Below, piece by piece: positions 51,414 through 63,207 of a DNA stretch of 64,000 nucleotides (its first letter is position 1; each line of letters opens with the position of its first letter). The position numbers and the translations under genes were made by a program. Origin of the DNA: Cladorhizidae sp. MBARI D1340-BT2 (taxonomy: Eukaryota > Porifera > Demospongiae > Poecilosclerida > Cladorhizidae); contig JAQNBH010000011.1 in NCBI GenBank assembly GCA_028752905.1, forward strand, positions 25,896,833 to 25,960,832, written 5' to 3'. The notes under the pieces are model-generated. The model had not been told where the DNA came from, did not search any database, and saw only the letters and a list, made by a program, of their open reading frames with translations.

Positions 51414-54400
51414 GTGCATCAATCCATGAACTCGGATGTGCATCAAGCCATGAACTCGGGGATGCAGCAAAAGATGAACTATATGAACTCTGGTGTGCAT
51501 CAAGCCATGAACCCTGGTTTGCATCAAGCCATGCACTCTGGAGTGCATCAAGCTATGAATAATGGTGTGCATCAAGCCATGTACTCTGGTGTGCATCAAG
51601 CCATGAACTCTGGTGAGTATCAATATATGAATTCTGGTCTGTATCAAGCTATGAACTCTGGTGTGTATCAAGACATGAACTGTGGTGTGCATCAAGTCAT
51701 GAACTCTGGTGTGCATCAATCAATGAACTCTGGTTGACTTCAAGACATGAACTCGGGTGCGCATCAAGCCATGAACTCTGTTGTGCATTAAGCCATGAAA
51801 TCTGGTGGGTATCAAGCTATGAACTCTGGTCTGTATCAAGCTATGAACTCTGGTGTGTAGCAAGCCATGAAGTCTGTTATTTAGCAGTCATAAACTCTGT
51901 ATCAAGCGATGAACTCTGGTGTGCATCAAGCCATGAACTCTGGGGTGCATCAAACCATGAACTCTGGTGTGTAGGAAGCCATGAACTCCGGCGTGCTGCA
52001 AGCTATGAACTCTGTCATGCAGCAAGCCATGAACTCTGGTGTGTCAAGCCATGAAACCTTGTGTGTACCAAGCCATGAACTCTGATATGATTCAAGCCAT
52101 GAACTCTGGTATGCATCAAGCCATGAACTCGAATGTGCATCAAGCCATTAACTCGGGGGCGAAGCAAGATATGAACTATATGAATTCTGGTGTGCATCAA
52201 GCCGTGAACTCTGGTGTGTATCAAGCCAAGAACTCTGGTGTCAGTAGCCATGCACTCTGTATCAAACCATGAACTCTGGTTTGCATCAAGCCAAGCAATC
52301 TGGTCTGCATCAAGCTATGAATTATGGTGTGCATTAAGCCATGTACTCTGGTGTGCATCAAGCCATGAACTCTGGTGAGTATCCATATATGAACTCTGGT
52401 CTGTATCAAGCTATGAACTCTGGTGTGTATCAAGACATGAACTGTGGTGTGCATCAAGTCATGAACTCTGGTATGCATCATTCCATGAACACTGGTTTAC
52501 TTCAAGACATGAACTCGGGAGCGCATTAAGCCATGAACTCGGTTGTGCATCCAGCCATGAAATCTGGTGGGTATCAAGCTATGAAGTCTGGTCTGTATCA
52601 AGCTATGAACTCTGGTGTGTAGCAAGCCATGAAGTCTGTTGTTTAGCAGTCATGAACCCTGTATTAAGCCATGAACTCTGGTGTGCATCAAGCCATGAAC
52701 TCTGGGGTGCATCAAGCCATGAACTCTGGTGTGTAGGAAGCCATGTACTCTGGCATGCTGCAAGCTATGAACTCTGGCGTGCATCAAGCCATGAACACTG
52801 ATATTTATAAAGTTATAAACTCTGGTGTGTAGCATGACATGAACTCTGGTGTGTATAGAGCTATGAACTCTGGTGTGTATCGAGCTATGAACTCTGCTGT
52901 GCATCAAGCCATGAACTCTGGAGTGTAGCAGTCATGAACTCTGTATAAATTCATGAACTCTGGCATGCAGAAAGCCATGAATTCTGGTGTGTCAAGCCAT
53001 GAACTCTTGTGTGTATCAAGCCATGAAATCTGGTGTGCATCAAGCCTTGAACTCTGGTGTGCATCAAGCTATGAATTGCGGTGTGAAGCTAGCCATGATC
53101 TCTGGTGTGCATCAAACCATGAACTCAGGTGTACATCAAGCTATGAACTCTGGTATGCATCAAGCAATGAACTGTGTAGCAAGCCATGAACTCTGGTGTG
53201 TATCAAGCAATTAACTCTAGTGTGCACCACCTATGAACTCTGGTGTGCATCAAGCCATGAACTCTGGTGTGCATCAAGCCATGAACTCTGGTGTGCATCA
53301 AGCTATGAACTCGGGGTGCAGCAAAAGATGAACTATATGAACTCTGGTGTGCATCAAGCTATGAACATTGGCTTGCAGCAAGCCATAAACTCTGGTGTAC
53401 ATCAAGCTATGAACTCTGGTTTGCATGAAGCCATGAACTCAGGTACGCATCAAGCAATAAACTTTGGTGTCCATCAAGCCATGAACTCTGGTGTACTTCA
53501 AGCTTGAACACTGGTGTGCATCAAGCTATGAAATCTGGTGTGTATCAAGCCATGAACACAGGTGTGCATCAAGTCATTGACTCTGGTGCGCATCAAGTCA
53601 TGAACTCTTGTGTGGTATCATGCCATGAACTCTGGTATGCAACAAGACATGAACTCAAGTGTGCATCAAGCCATGAACTCTAGTTTGCATCAAGCCATGA
53701 ACCCTGGAGTGCATCAAGCCATGAACTCTGGTGGGTATCAGACTATGAACTCTGGTCTGTATCAAGACATGAACTGTGGTGTGCATCAAGTCATGAACTC
53801 TGGTGTGCAGCAATCAATGAACTCTGGTTTACTTCAAGACATGAACCCGGGTGCGCATTAAGCCATGAACTCTGTTGTGCATCAAGCCATGAAATCTGGT
53901 GGGTATCAAGCTATGAACTCTGGTCTGTATCAAGGTATGAACTCTGGTGTGTAGCAAGCCATGAAGTCTATTGTTTAGCAGTCATGAACCCTGTATCAAC
54001 CCATGAACTCTGGTGTGCATCAAGCCATGAACTCTGGGGTGCATCAAGCCATGAACTCTGGTGTGTAGGAAGCCATGAACTCTGGCATGCTGCAAGCTAT
54101 GAACTCTGGCGTGCATCAAGCCATGAACTCTGATATTTATAAAGTTATAAACTCTGGTGTGTAGCAAGACATGAACTCTGGTGTGTATAGAGCTATGAAC
54201 TCTGGTCTGTATCAAGCTATGAACTTTGATGTGTAGCAAGACATGAATTCTGGTATGTATCGAGCTATGAACTCTGCTGTGCATCAAGCCATGAACTCTG
54301 GAGTGTAGCAGTCATGAACTCTGTATAAATTCATGAACTCTGGCATGCAGAAAGCCATGAATTCTGGTGTGTCAAGCCATGAACTCTTGTGTGTATCAAG

Positions 54401-57400
54401 CCTTTAACTCTGGTGTGCATCAAGCTATGAATTGCGGTGTGAAGCTAGCCATGATCTCTGGTGTGCATCAAACCATGAACTCAGGTGTACATCAAGCTAT
54501 GAACTCTGGTATGCATCAAGCAATGAACTGTGTAGCAAGCCATGAACTCTGGTGTGTATCAAGCAATTAACTCTGGTGTGCACCACCTATGAACTCTGGT
54601 GTGCATCAAGCCATGAACTCTGGTGTGCATCAAGCCATGAACTCTGGTGTGCATCAAGCTATGAACTCGGGGTGCAGCAAAAGATGAACTATATGAACTC
54701 TGGTGTGCATCAAGCTATGAACATTGGCTTGCAGCAAGCCATAAACTCTGGTTTACATCAAGCTATGAACTCTGGTTTGCATGAAGCCATGAACTCAGGT
54801 ACGCATCAAGCAATAAACTTTGGTGTCCATCAAGCCATGAACTCTGGTGTACTTCAAGCTTGAACACTGGTGTGCAGCAAGCCATGAACTCTGGTGTGCA
54901 TCAAGCTATGAAATCTGGTGTGTATCAAGCCATGAACACAGGTGTGCATCAAGTCATTGACTCTGGTGCGCATCAAGTCATGAACTCTTGTGTGTTATCA
55001 TGCCATGAACTCTGGTATGCAACAAGACATGAACTCAAGTGTGCATCAAGCCATGAACTCTAGTTTGCATCAAGCCATGAACCCTGGAGTACATCAAGCC
55101 ATGAACTCTGGTGGGTATCAGACTATGAACTCTGGTCTGTATCAAGACATGAACTGTGGTGTGCATCAAGTCATGAACTCTGGTGTGCAGCAATCAATGA
55201 ACTCTGGTTTACTTCAAGACATGAACTCGGGTGCGCATTAAGCCATGAACTCTGTTGTGCATCAAGCCATGAAATCTGGTGGGTATCAAGCTATGAACTC
55301 TGGTCTGTATCAAGGTATGAACTCTGGTGTGTAGCAAGCCATGAAGTCTATTGTTTAGCAGTCATGAACCCTGTATCAACCCATGAACTCTGGTGTGCAT
55401 CAAGCCATGAACTCTGGGGTGCATCAAGCCATGAACTCTGGTGTGTAGGAAGCCATGAACTCTGGCATGCTGCAAGCTATGAACTCTGGCGTGCATCAAG
55501 CCATGAACTCTGATATTTATAAAGTTATAAACTCTGGTGTGTAGCAAGACATGAACTCTGGTGTGTATAGAGCTATGAACTCTGGTCTGTATCAAGCTTT
55601 AACTTTGGTGTGTAGCAAGACATGAACTCTGGTGTGTATCGAGCTATGAACTCTGCTGTGCATCAAGCCATGAACTCTGGTGTGTAGCAGTTATGAACTC
55701 TGTATCAATTCATGAATTCTGGCATGCAGCAAGCCATGAACTCTGGTGTGTCAAGCCATGAACCCTTGTGTGTACCAAGCAATAAACTCTGATGTGAATC
55801 AAGCCATGAACTCTGGTGTGCATCAAGCCATGAACTCTGGTGTGTAGCAAGCCATGAACTCCGGTGTTCATCAAGCCATGAACTCTGATGTGCATCAATC
55901 CATGAACTCGGATGTGCATCAAGCCATGAACTCGGGGGTGCAGCAAAAGATGAACTATATGAACTCTGGTGTGCATCAAGCCATGAACCCTGGTTTGCAT
56001 CAAGCCATGCACTCTGGAGTGCATCAAGCTATGAATAATGGTGTGCATCAAGCCATGTACTCTGGTGTGCATCAAGCCATGAACTCTGGTGAGTATCAAT
56101 ATATGAATTCTGGTCTGTATCAAGCTATGAACTCTGGTGTGTATCAAGACATGAACTGTGGTGTTCATCAAGTCATGAACTCTGGTGTGCATCAATCAAT
56201 GAACTCTGGTTGACTTCAAGACATGAACTCGGGTGCGCATCAAGCCATGAACTCTGTTGTGCATTAAGCCATGAAATCTGGTGGGTATCAAGCTATGAAC
56301 TCTGGTCTGTATCAAGCTATGAACTCTGGTGTGTAGCAAGCCATGAAGTCTGTTATTTAGCAGTCATAAACTCTGTATCAAGCGATGAACTCTGGTGGGC
56401 ATCAAGCCATGAACTCTGGGGTGCATCAAACCATGAACTCTGGTGTGTAGGAAGCCATGAACTCCGGCGTGCTGCAAGCTATGAACTCTGTCATGCAGCA
56501 AGCCATGAACTCTGGTGTGTCAAGCCATGAAACCTTGTGTGTACCAAGCCATGAACTCTGATATGATTCAAGCCATGAACTCTGGTATGCATCAAGCCAT
56601 GAACTCGAATGTGCATCAAGCCATTAACTCGGGGGCGAAGCAAGATATGAACTATATGAATTCTGGTGTGCATCAAACCATGAACTCTGGTTTGCATCAA
56701 GCCAAGCAATCTGGTCTGCATCAAGCTATGAATTATGGTGTGCATTAAGCCATGTACTCTGGTGTGCATCAAGCCATGAACTCTGGTGAGTATCAATATA
56801 TGAACTCTGGTCTGTATCAAGCTATGACCTCTGGTGTGTATCAAGACATGAACTGTAGTGTGCATCAAGTCATGAACTCTGGTATGCATCATTCCATGAA
56901 CTCTGGTTTACTTCAAGACATGAACTCGGGAGCGCATTAAGCCATGAACTCGGTTGTGCATCAAGCTATGAAATCTGGTGGGTATCAAGCTATGAACTCT
57001 GGTCTGTATCAAGCTATGAACTCTGGTGTGTAGCAAGCCATGAAGTCTGTTGTTTAGCAGTCATGAACCCTGTATCAAGCCATGAACTCTGGTGTGCATC
57101 AAGCCATGAACTCTGGGGTGCAACAAGCCATGAACTCTGGTGTGTAGGAAGCCATGTACTCTGGCATGCTGCAAGCTATGAACTCTGGCGTGCATCAAGC
57201 CATGAACACTGATATTTATAAAGTTATAAACTCTGGTGTGTAGCATGACATGAACTCTGGTGTGTATAGAGCTATGAACTCTGGTGTGTATCGAGCTATG
57301 AACTCTGCTGTGCATCAAGCCATGAACTCTGGAGTGTAGCAGTCATGAACTCTGTATAAATTCATGAACTCTGGCATGCAGAAAGCCATGAATTCTGGTG

Positions 57401-57625
57401 TGTCAAGCCATGAACTCTTGTGTGTATCAAGCCATGAAATCTGGTGTGCATCAAGCCTTGAACTCTTGTGTGCATCAAGCTATGAATTGCGGTGTGCAGC
57501 AAGCCATGACCTCTGGTGTGCATCAAACCATGAACTCAGGTGTACATCAAGCTATGAACTCTGGTATGCATCAAGCAATGAACTGTGTAGCAAGCCATGA
57601 ATTCTGGTGTGTATCAAGCACTTAA
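51414..57625. repeat. Higher-order duplication, offset about 4.41-4.48 kb
   Basis: 51734-52251 matches 56210-56727 at offset 4476, and 52650-53214 matches 57061-57625 at offset 4411. The 65-bp change between the two offsets reflects loss of variant units in the second copy, near 52200-52260 relative to 56680-56700. Confidence 0.8.
52650..55600. repeat. Higher-order tandem duplication, offset about 1.36-1.38 kb
   Basis: 53196-53507 corresponds to 54552-54863 (offset 1356), and 53610-54287 to 54990-55595 (offset 1380). The 24-bp change is one extra unit in the second copy near 54865-54890, a direct view of single-unit slippage on top of block duplication. Confidence 0.8.
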
Positions 57626-58714
57626 CTCTGGTTTGCACCACCTATGAACTCTGGTGTGCATCAAGCCATGAACTCTGGTGTGCATCAAGCCATGAACTCT
57701 GGTGTGCATCAATCTATGAACACTGGCTTGCAGCAAGCCATAAACTCTGGTGTGCATCACCAATGAACTCTGGTTTGCATCAAGCCATGAACTCTGGTAC
57801 GCATCAAGCAATAAACTTTGGTGTCCATCAAGCCATGAACTCTGGTGTACTTCAAGCTTGAACACTGGTGTGCAGCAAGCCATGAAATCTGGTGTGCATC
57901 AAGCTATGAAATCTGTTGTGTATCAAGCCATGAATGCAGGTGTGCATCAAGTCATTGACTCTGGTGCGCATCAAGTCATGAACTCTTGTGTTATATCATG
58001 CCATGAACTCAGGTATGCAACAAGACATGAACTCTAGTTTGCATCAAGCCATGAATTCTAGTTTGCATCAAGCCATGAACCCTGGAGTGCATCAAGCCAT
58101 GAACTCTGTTGGGTATCAGGCTATGAACTCTGGTCTGTATCAAGATATGAACACCGGTTTGCATCAAGCCATGAACTATGTTGTGAATCAAGCCATGAAC
58201 TCTAGTGTACATCAAGCCATGAACTCTGGTGTGCGTAAATCCACGAACTCTGGTTTGCATCAAGCCATGAACTTTGATGGGTATCAAGCTATGAACGCTG
58301 GTCTGTATCAATATATTATGAACTCTGGTGTGTAGTAAGACATGAACTCTGGTGTGTAGCAGTCATGAACTGTGGTGTGCAGCAAGTCATGAACACAGGT
58401 GTGTCAAGCCATGAACTCTGGTGTGTACCAAGCCATGAACTCTAGTGTGCATCAAGCCATGTACTCTGGTGTGCATCAAGCCATGAACTCAGGTGTGTAA
58501 CAAGCCATGAACTCTGGTGTGCATTAAGCTATGAACTCTGGTGTGTATCAAGACATGAAGTCTGGTGTGTATCGAGCTATGAACTCTGGTGTGTATCAAG
58601 CCATGAACTCTGGCGTGCACCAAGCCATGAAATCTGATGTGTATAAAGCTATGAACTCTGATATGTAGCAAGACATGAACTCTGGTGTGCATCAAGCCAT
58701 GAAATCTGGTGTAC

Positions 58715-59846
58715 CTGGCTACAATTAATCTACACTACAATGTAAAAACAACAGTAGCTCTAGAAAAACTCAGACCTTGTTATGGAACAGCAACAGCAGG
58801 ACTTCCGGATGATCTTGATTTCTATATAAAATAAAATAAATTTCTTTTGTAACAGTTTGTAATGTAATTTGACTGTATATCATGTAGACAGAGTTTTGAA
58901 GGTTGTAATATTCACATCAAAGCAAAAACAAACTTCAGAATAAATTATGAAAGTATAAAATTTGCAAAGAAAAAATATGCAAACACACCTCCTAATTATG
59001 AATGCGTGTGGGTGAATGACCTCTAGCTCCTTGATGAGTGAGAAATGGCTGCCATATTGCCCTTCAACAAGGCTTACTCAGTAATCTCTGCTGGTTGTTC
59101 ATATGAACTAGCAGGCTCTGATAGCAGCGCACTGGGGCTAGGAAGGTCTTACACAGGTTGAAAGTAACTGTACAAGGATTTACTAGCCATGGTCTCAGTT
59201 CCATCTCTATCTCTCTAGCTTAGTCACCCAAGGCCACACCCTATACCAATCACTATGTAGCTATTTTTAGAAATTCTAATTTTTTACAGCTAAAACTATT
59301 TTTTTTAATGATTAGAATTTAGCACATTTGAAAGTTTTCCTGTTCGCTAGCAAGTCATGTACATCCTGGAGTGCATGACAACAAACTCTTATCAAGTTCA
59401 GCTATTATCACCTGCACTGCTTGCTGAAATAATTGAGCGTGCCCTCAAGTAGGCACTTGGCTGAGCAGTTCACGAAGTTAATAGTATGTGCACTATGATG
59501 TATTGTATTAGTAGTGGATTTGGTTTGCTAATCCACTCTCCTTGTAAATAATTCACAACTTGCATGAATGCAAGCATTCTGGTCATTGCAGAATGCAGCC
59601 AAATCACGTAGTGACCTATTGCAATGGGGCTGAGGAGAGGGCTAGGGTAACTGTAGGAGCAGCCATGCCAGTGATGATTACTCTGCTTTCTTGTTGCCAG
59701 TTTCTCGGGACATCTTTAAGTTATTATATATACAAAGCCTATTTATTACACAGTTTATTAGAGTTTATATTTCAGACACAAATTCAACAGAACCTTGACC
59801 CTATTCCTCCTGCCTCGATGCTAGAGGAGCCCAGGTTGTTAATACT
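58715..59846. other. Right spacer, no recognised gene
   Basis: Unique AT-rich sequence after the array, with an ATAAAATAAAATAAA tract near 58826. An ORF from 59560 begins here but most of its length is the downstream minisatellite. It shows no visible similarity to the left spacer, so the inverted symmetry covers the arms and the array but not the spacers. Confidence 0.5.
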
Positions 59847-60275
59847 ATATACATGCTCTAGTCCTCATGGAGAAGAATGGAAGGTTGGGTATATACATGC
59901 TCTAGTCCTCATGGGAAGAATGGAAGGTTGGGTATATACTTGCTCTAGTCCTCATGGGAAGAATGGAAGGTTGGGTATATACATGCTCCAGTCTTCATGG
60001 GAAGAATGGAAGGTTGGGTATATACATGCTCTAGTCCTCATGGGAAGAATGGAAGGTTGGGTATATACATGCTTTAGTCCTCATGGGAAGAATGGAAGGT
60101 TTGGTATATACATGCTCTAGTCTTCATGGTAAGAATGGAAGGTTGTGCTCTAGTCCTCATGGGAAGAATGGAAGTTTGGGTATTTACATCCTCTAGTCCT
60201 AATGGGAAGAATGCAAGGTTGGGTATATACATGCTCTAGTCCTAATGTGAAGAATGGAAGGTCGGGTATATACAT
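59847..60275 (+). repeat. 43-bp minisatellite, about 10 copies
   Basis: Units of 43 bp starting TATATACATGCTCTAGTCCT and ending GGAAGGTTGGG, with the first unit 44 bp and one unit (near 60145) missing about 12 bp. Since 43 is not a multiple of three, each unit moves to a new frame; the 186-codon ORF 59560-60120 simply reads through all three frames (YTCSSPHGKNGRLGI and variants) and is not a gene. Confidence 0.95.
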
Positions 60276-60549
60276 CAATTGGGTGCTTCAAGACTTAGGT
60301 TAAGGTTTGGAATTCTTTGCTTTTACTTTTTGTAGGACGATACACCATAGCAAGAGAAGGAGAGCTGTAAACTACTCGAGCAAGTGACTAAACATACCCA
60401 CGTAAACGTTTATACTACGCCACGCATGCATACCAGCTGCACAACGCAGCTATGCTTTCAAAGGACACTTGGAAAAACACTAAGGAATGCACACGCAATG
60501 CTTTCTCTCAAAACGTAAGCATATACGTTGTTCGAAAACATAACATTAG

Positions 60550-60727
60550 GTTATTTTTGGCCGCTAATGTAGTTGTACAACATCATGAAAAGGTGACAAT
60601 TTTGATAATAGCAGTGTTCGTGCTAGCCTTTGTCTGCTATTCCAGTTTCATCTTCTTCGTAGTCAGTTTCATTGCTTGCCAAGAGATTGCCACTGTCAGT
60701 CTCTCTCACCTTTTCTGTGGAGATTGA
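60550..60727 (+). CDS. Hydrophobic ORF segment, right-arm counterpart
   Basis: The ORF ending at 60727 contains VVVQHHEKVTILIIAVFVLA and then FVCYSSFIFFVVSFIACQE, a membrane-spanning segment homologous to the minus-strand ORF at 6330-6455. A possible acceptor (AATGTAG) precedes it near 60571. The upstream part of the ORF (from 60452) has no left-arm support as protein. Same caution as for its partner. Confidence 0.22.
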
Positions 60728-60910
60728 CCATCTCACTGGCAATGTTTGCTGCTTTCCCGGGCTTGAATGATATTATCATGTGACCATCTGCCTCAACTAA
60801 AATGCTGCAAGTTTTGAAAGATTTGATTATCACTTCAGTGGTGACCGACTGCCATGCATTCCCCCCCACACCCGACAACATTTTCTCTATAACTTTCTAG
60901 ATGACTTGCT

Positions 60911-60933
60911 GGGGGAGGGGGAGGGGGGGAGGG
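60911..60933 (+). other. G-quadruplex-capable run (right arm)
   Basis: GGGGGAGGGGGAGGGGGGGA followed by GGG: four G-runs separated by single A residues. The equivalent of the C-rich run in the left arm. Confidence 0.65.
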
Positions 60934-61178
60934 ATATTCGTGGATTTTGTAGAGCAACTACACAATGTGCCCTATTGCTCTTAGGTACCTATTTGCAGAC
61001 TCGATGGTAGCCATGCACACTGTGAATATTTAACTCCTTGAAAACACTATCTCTAAGGATGTTGGGTCTTGTGCTCATGCACTGAACTTTATATACAATA
61101 CAAAATAGAGTGTGGCAGCAAAACTCGTAGTCCTTGGAAGGAGAAATGCCAGAATGATGTGTTTTAGTAAATTTTTGG

Positions 61179-61290
61179 GAGCTCCATAGATTCTTCACAC
61201 TTCACCTTTTATAATATCAAAAGAGAGCACCCAGAGAGATCTATAATATAGCAAGTTCATACAGGGAAGTGTTCAGAAACTATGGAGCTC
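61179..61290. mobile_element. MITE-like repeat inside the right arm
   Basis: 112 bp between GAGCTCCATAGATTCTTCAC and its imperfect inverse GTTCAGAAACTATGGAGCTC. Equivalent to 5735-5847. Confidence 0.55.
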
Positions 61291-61409
61291 TAAAAATCTT
61301 AACAACAAGTTATGAAACCACATCTTCTGGCACTAGTGCATGACATTGTAAGAGAGTTCATTGATATTACAGCACACACCACACACAAACACACACACAC
61401 ATCACTTAC

Positions 61410-61552
61410 CACATAAATGAAATATGCACTGATTAGCATAATGATGAGCATAATGATCAGCACTAAGATGATCGCCAGGCCCAAATTCAATCCAGTAACA
61501 GTGACTTCTACAAAGATAAATTTATCAACAATAATTAGACCTGACAAAACCA
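61410..61552 (-). CDS. Candidate exon encoding one transmembrane helix (right arm)
   Basis: Minus-strand segment of 143 bp bounded by acceptor CTCTCTCTAG and donor GTAAGT (complement at 61404-61409). It encodes VLSGLIIVDKFIFVEVTVTG, then LNLGLAIILVLIIMLIIMLI and SAYFIYVV. Relative to the left-arm copy it has two extra codons before VDK and three fewer in the helix start, and mostly conservative substitutions. Both arms keep both splice sites. The protein family is not recognised and no neighbouring exons are found up to the arm end 226 bp away. Confidence 0.4.
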
Positions 61553-61778
61553 CTAGAGAGAGACTTCATTAAAACAAGCAGTCACTTATGTATTATTAAT
61601 ACATGAGCAGGAGTATCCGGTTGTTGCCCATACACAAACAAAAAGTGACGCAAGTCAGAGTAGATTTCATAATGTAAAATCCAGTCAGGTATATCTTACT
61701 TACAAAATGGCAGAAATGCATCCAAACAATATAAAATGAGCCATTCCCCAAACCACCTATAAAGGTACCTGATATCTG

Positions 61779-62037
61779 GTATATATAGAGGTTAAAAAAA
61801 GAGTGAATTCCAACCTACAGTGTACAAGACCTACAAGACAGCCAAAATGCTGCAAAAAGATCCAAAACTAGCTATTTCCTCTCATTACAAAACACAAATC
61901 AAGAAAATGGCTGTCTTAAGTTTTGTCTGAATCGGCACATGGCATTTCTATATACCCAGCTCTCTTGCTGGCTATAACAACAACAGTGCTCTTATGATTA
62001 CCAATGAGGGTCTATAGTACATCAGGGGCCTCACAAC
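61779..62037. other. Sequence between right arm and hAT relic
   Basis: AT-rich, no recognised feature. It may be upstream hAT element sequence, but no hAT 5' terminal repeat (expected to start near CAGAGGCG) was found. Confidence 0.4.
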
Positions 62038-62790
62038 AAGCCTTCCAAGGAGGCTAAGGACATAGTTCAGGCTGTGTCTGAGATCAAGACTTTGACAGCA
62101 TCACTCAAGCCAGTCAGAGAGAATGTTGACTCCTACCACAGTAGATGGTTTGAAACTCTGATCTCTGAAATCTGTAATGAGGTAGGGTCTATACCATCAA
62201 TGCCCAAAATTTGTGGTTGTCAGCAACACAGAGCAAGCTAATCCCTCTAAATACTTTAGAAGAACTATCACAGTTCCAATTTTGGACCATCTTCTTGCTG
62301 AGCTTGACAAGCGGTTTAGTTCACATCAAAAAATTGCTTTTCAAGGTCTATACTTGGTACCATCAGTGTTGGTAACAGAAGATCTTGCAACTGTGTCCAG
62401 TGTGGTGATGAAAGTGGGGGCTATATGCTGTAGACCTACCAATTGTGTCTTCTCTCAGTGGTGAGATCCACAACTGGTACACAAAGTGGAAATCTGAAGA
62501 GAAAGATCATGGTTCAAATTCATTTCCTTCAACTCTCTCCTCAACATTGATCCGCATCTCTAGCTTTTACCCTAACATCAATGTCCTTGTTACTATTCTC
62601 TACACCCTCCCCATAGCTTCATGCTCTGCTGAGAGATCTTTCAGTGGGCTTAAACGTATCAAAACTGTCCTTAGGTCTAGCATGAGTAATGGACGTCTCT
62701 CAAGCCTGACTCTACTTCACATGCATCACGACATACCCATTGACATTGAGGAAGTCATTGATGAGTCTCCATATGTCATCCCAGGCAAAT
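62038..62790 (+). pseudogene. hAT-superfamily transposase, C-terminal half, frameshifted
   Basis: Three successive frames together resemble the C-terminal half of a hAT transposase of the P52rIPK/THAP0-like animal type. The first (about 62038-62210) reads KEAKDIVQAVSEIKTLTASL and SYHSRWFETLISEICNEVGS; the second (62213-62440) has PSKYFRRTITVPILDHLLAE and LDKRFSSHQ; the third (62445 to about 62790) has SFYPNINVLVTILYTLPIAS, CSAERSFSGLKRIKT and LTLLHMHHDIPIDIEEVIDE, the hAT dimerisation domain with its CSAERSFS and LHMH-type motifs. The N-terminal zinc finger and first catalytic Asp lie in missing sequence. Frame breaks near 62210 and 62440 mean it is inactive. The ORF from 62445 runs on to 62936 past the end of homology. 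Confidence 0.8.
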
Positions 62791-62983
62791 TCAACTTTCT
62801 GACTCCTCTCAATAGCTATCTCTTCATTGTGTTGCTTCATTTTTTCTTCACTGTGGCTAGACAGGGTTTCATTTTGAAAATTGTCCAAGGGGGGGGGGGC
62901 AACTGGAAGAATCTTGATTTTTTGGGGGGCGCATGATGGTTAAAAATGTGACAAAGTTTCACAACACTATCTTGTGTGTCGGG

Positions 62984-63207
62984 TTATGTTGAATGTGTGT
63001 GTGTGCATGGTTTTATACGGGATTTTGAGTTTTGGGAGGGGAGGGGGAAAACTCCAAAGTTTGGTGTTGACGTGGAGGAGGAGTGTATATCACATTACAA
63101 CTAGGGGGGTTGGGGCATGCTCACACCTCCCCCCCCTCCCCCCCCCAAAAATAGATGCTCTGAGATTGACTCTGAGGAATTCTGGGGGTACTGGTAGTCA
63201 GTTCTAA
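62984..63207 (+). repeat. G-rich dispersed repeat, copy 1
   Basis: GTTTTATACGGGATTTTGAG through ATAGATGCTCTGAGATTGAC and GGGGGTACTGG aligns with 63745-63945 in the same orientation but is well diverged. It contains poly-G and poly-C runs. It is likely a non-coding terminal part of a hAT-type element, since it follows the transposase relic. Confidence 0.6.

Larger units (their letters stand above)
45088..58714 (-). repeat. 24-bp minisatellite array, reverse orientation (13.6 kb)
   Basis: The same family read on the minus strand: plus-strand units have the core CTCTGGTGTGCATCAAGCCA, about 570 units by length. It shares lineage-specific variants with the forward part, including the 9-bp truncated unit (CTATATGAA here), but has its own higher-order blocks. 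The final 400 bp (from about 58300) is more heterogeneous and the array stops at CTGGTGTACCTGGC. ORFs on both strands (up to 161 codons, 55710-56195) are repeat by-products. Confidence 0.98.
60294..61778 (-). repeat. Right arm of the 1.49-kb inverted repeat
   Basis: Reverse-complement partner of 5224-6719. It starts with CTTAGGTTAAGG (inner end) and finishes GGTACCTGATATCTG (61764-61778, outer end). It carries a G-rich run at 60911-60933, the MITE-like repeat at 61179-61290, an (AC)n tract at about 61378-61402 and the TM-coding exon at 61410-61552. The arms have diverged by many substitutions and small indels, so they are not a recent copy or a simple assembly palindrome. Confidence 0.9.

Noticed and set aside
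10340..58714. CRISPR array
   Set aside because: Units abut with no unique spacers, the context is eukaryotic, and there are no cas genes.
10340..58714. Centromeric satellite with CENP-B box
   Set aside because: The unit has no TTCG/CGGG box pattern. A centromeric role cannot be excluded, but nothing in the sequence supports it.
59560..60120. 186-codon ORF as a gene
   Set aside because: Most of it is a 43-bp minisatellite read through three frames in turn.
5224..61778. Maverick/Polinton with long terminal inverted repeats
   Set aside because: No DNA polymerase B, retroviral-like integrase, ATPase or capsid gene lies between the arms, and the arm ends do not resemble Polinton termini.
62974..63207. 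77-codon ORF as a gene
   Set aside because: It lies in a G-rich dispersed repeat with a second diverged copy at 63745-63945 that does not keep the frame.
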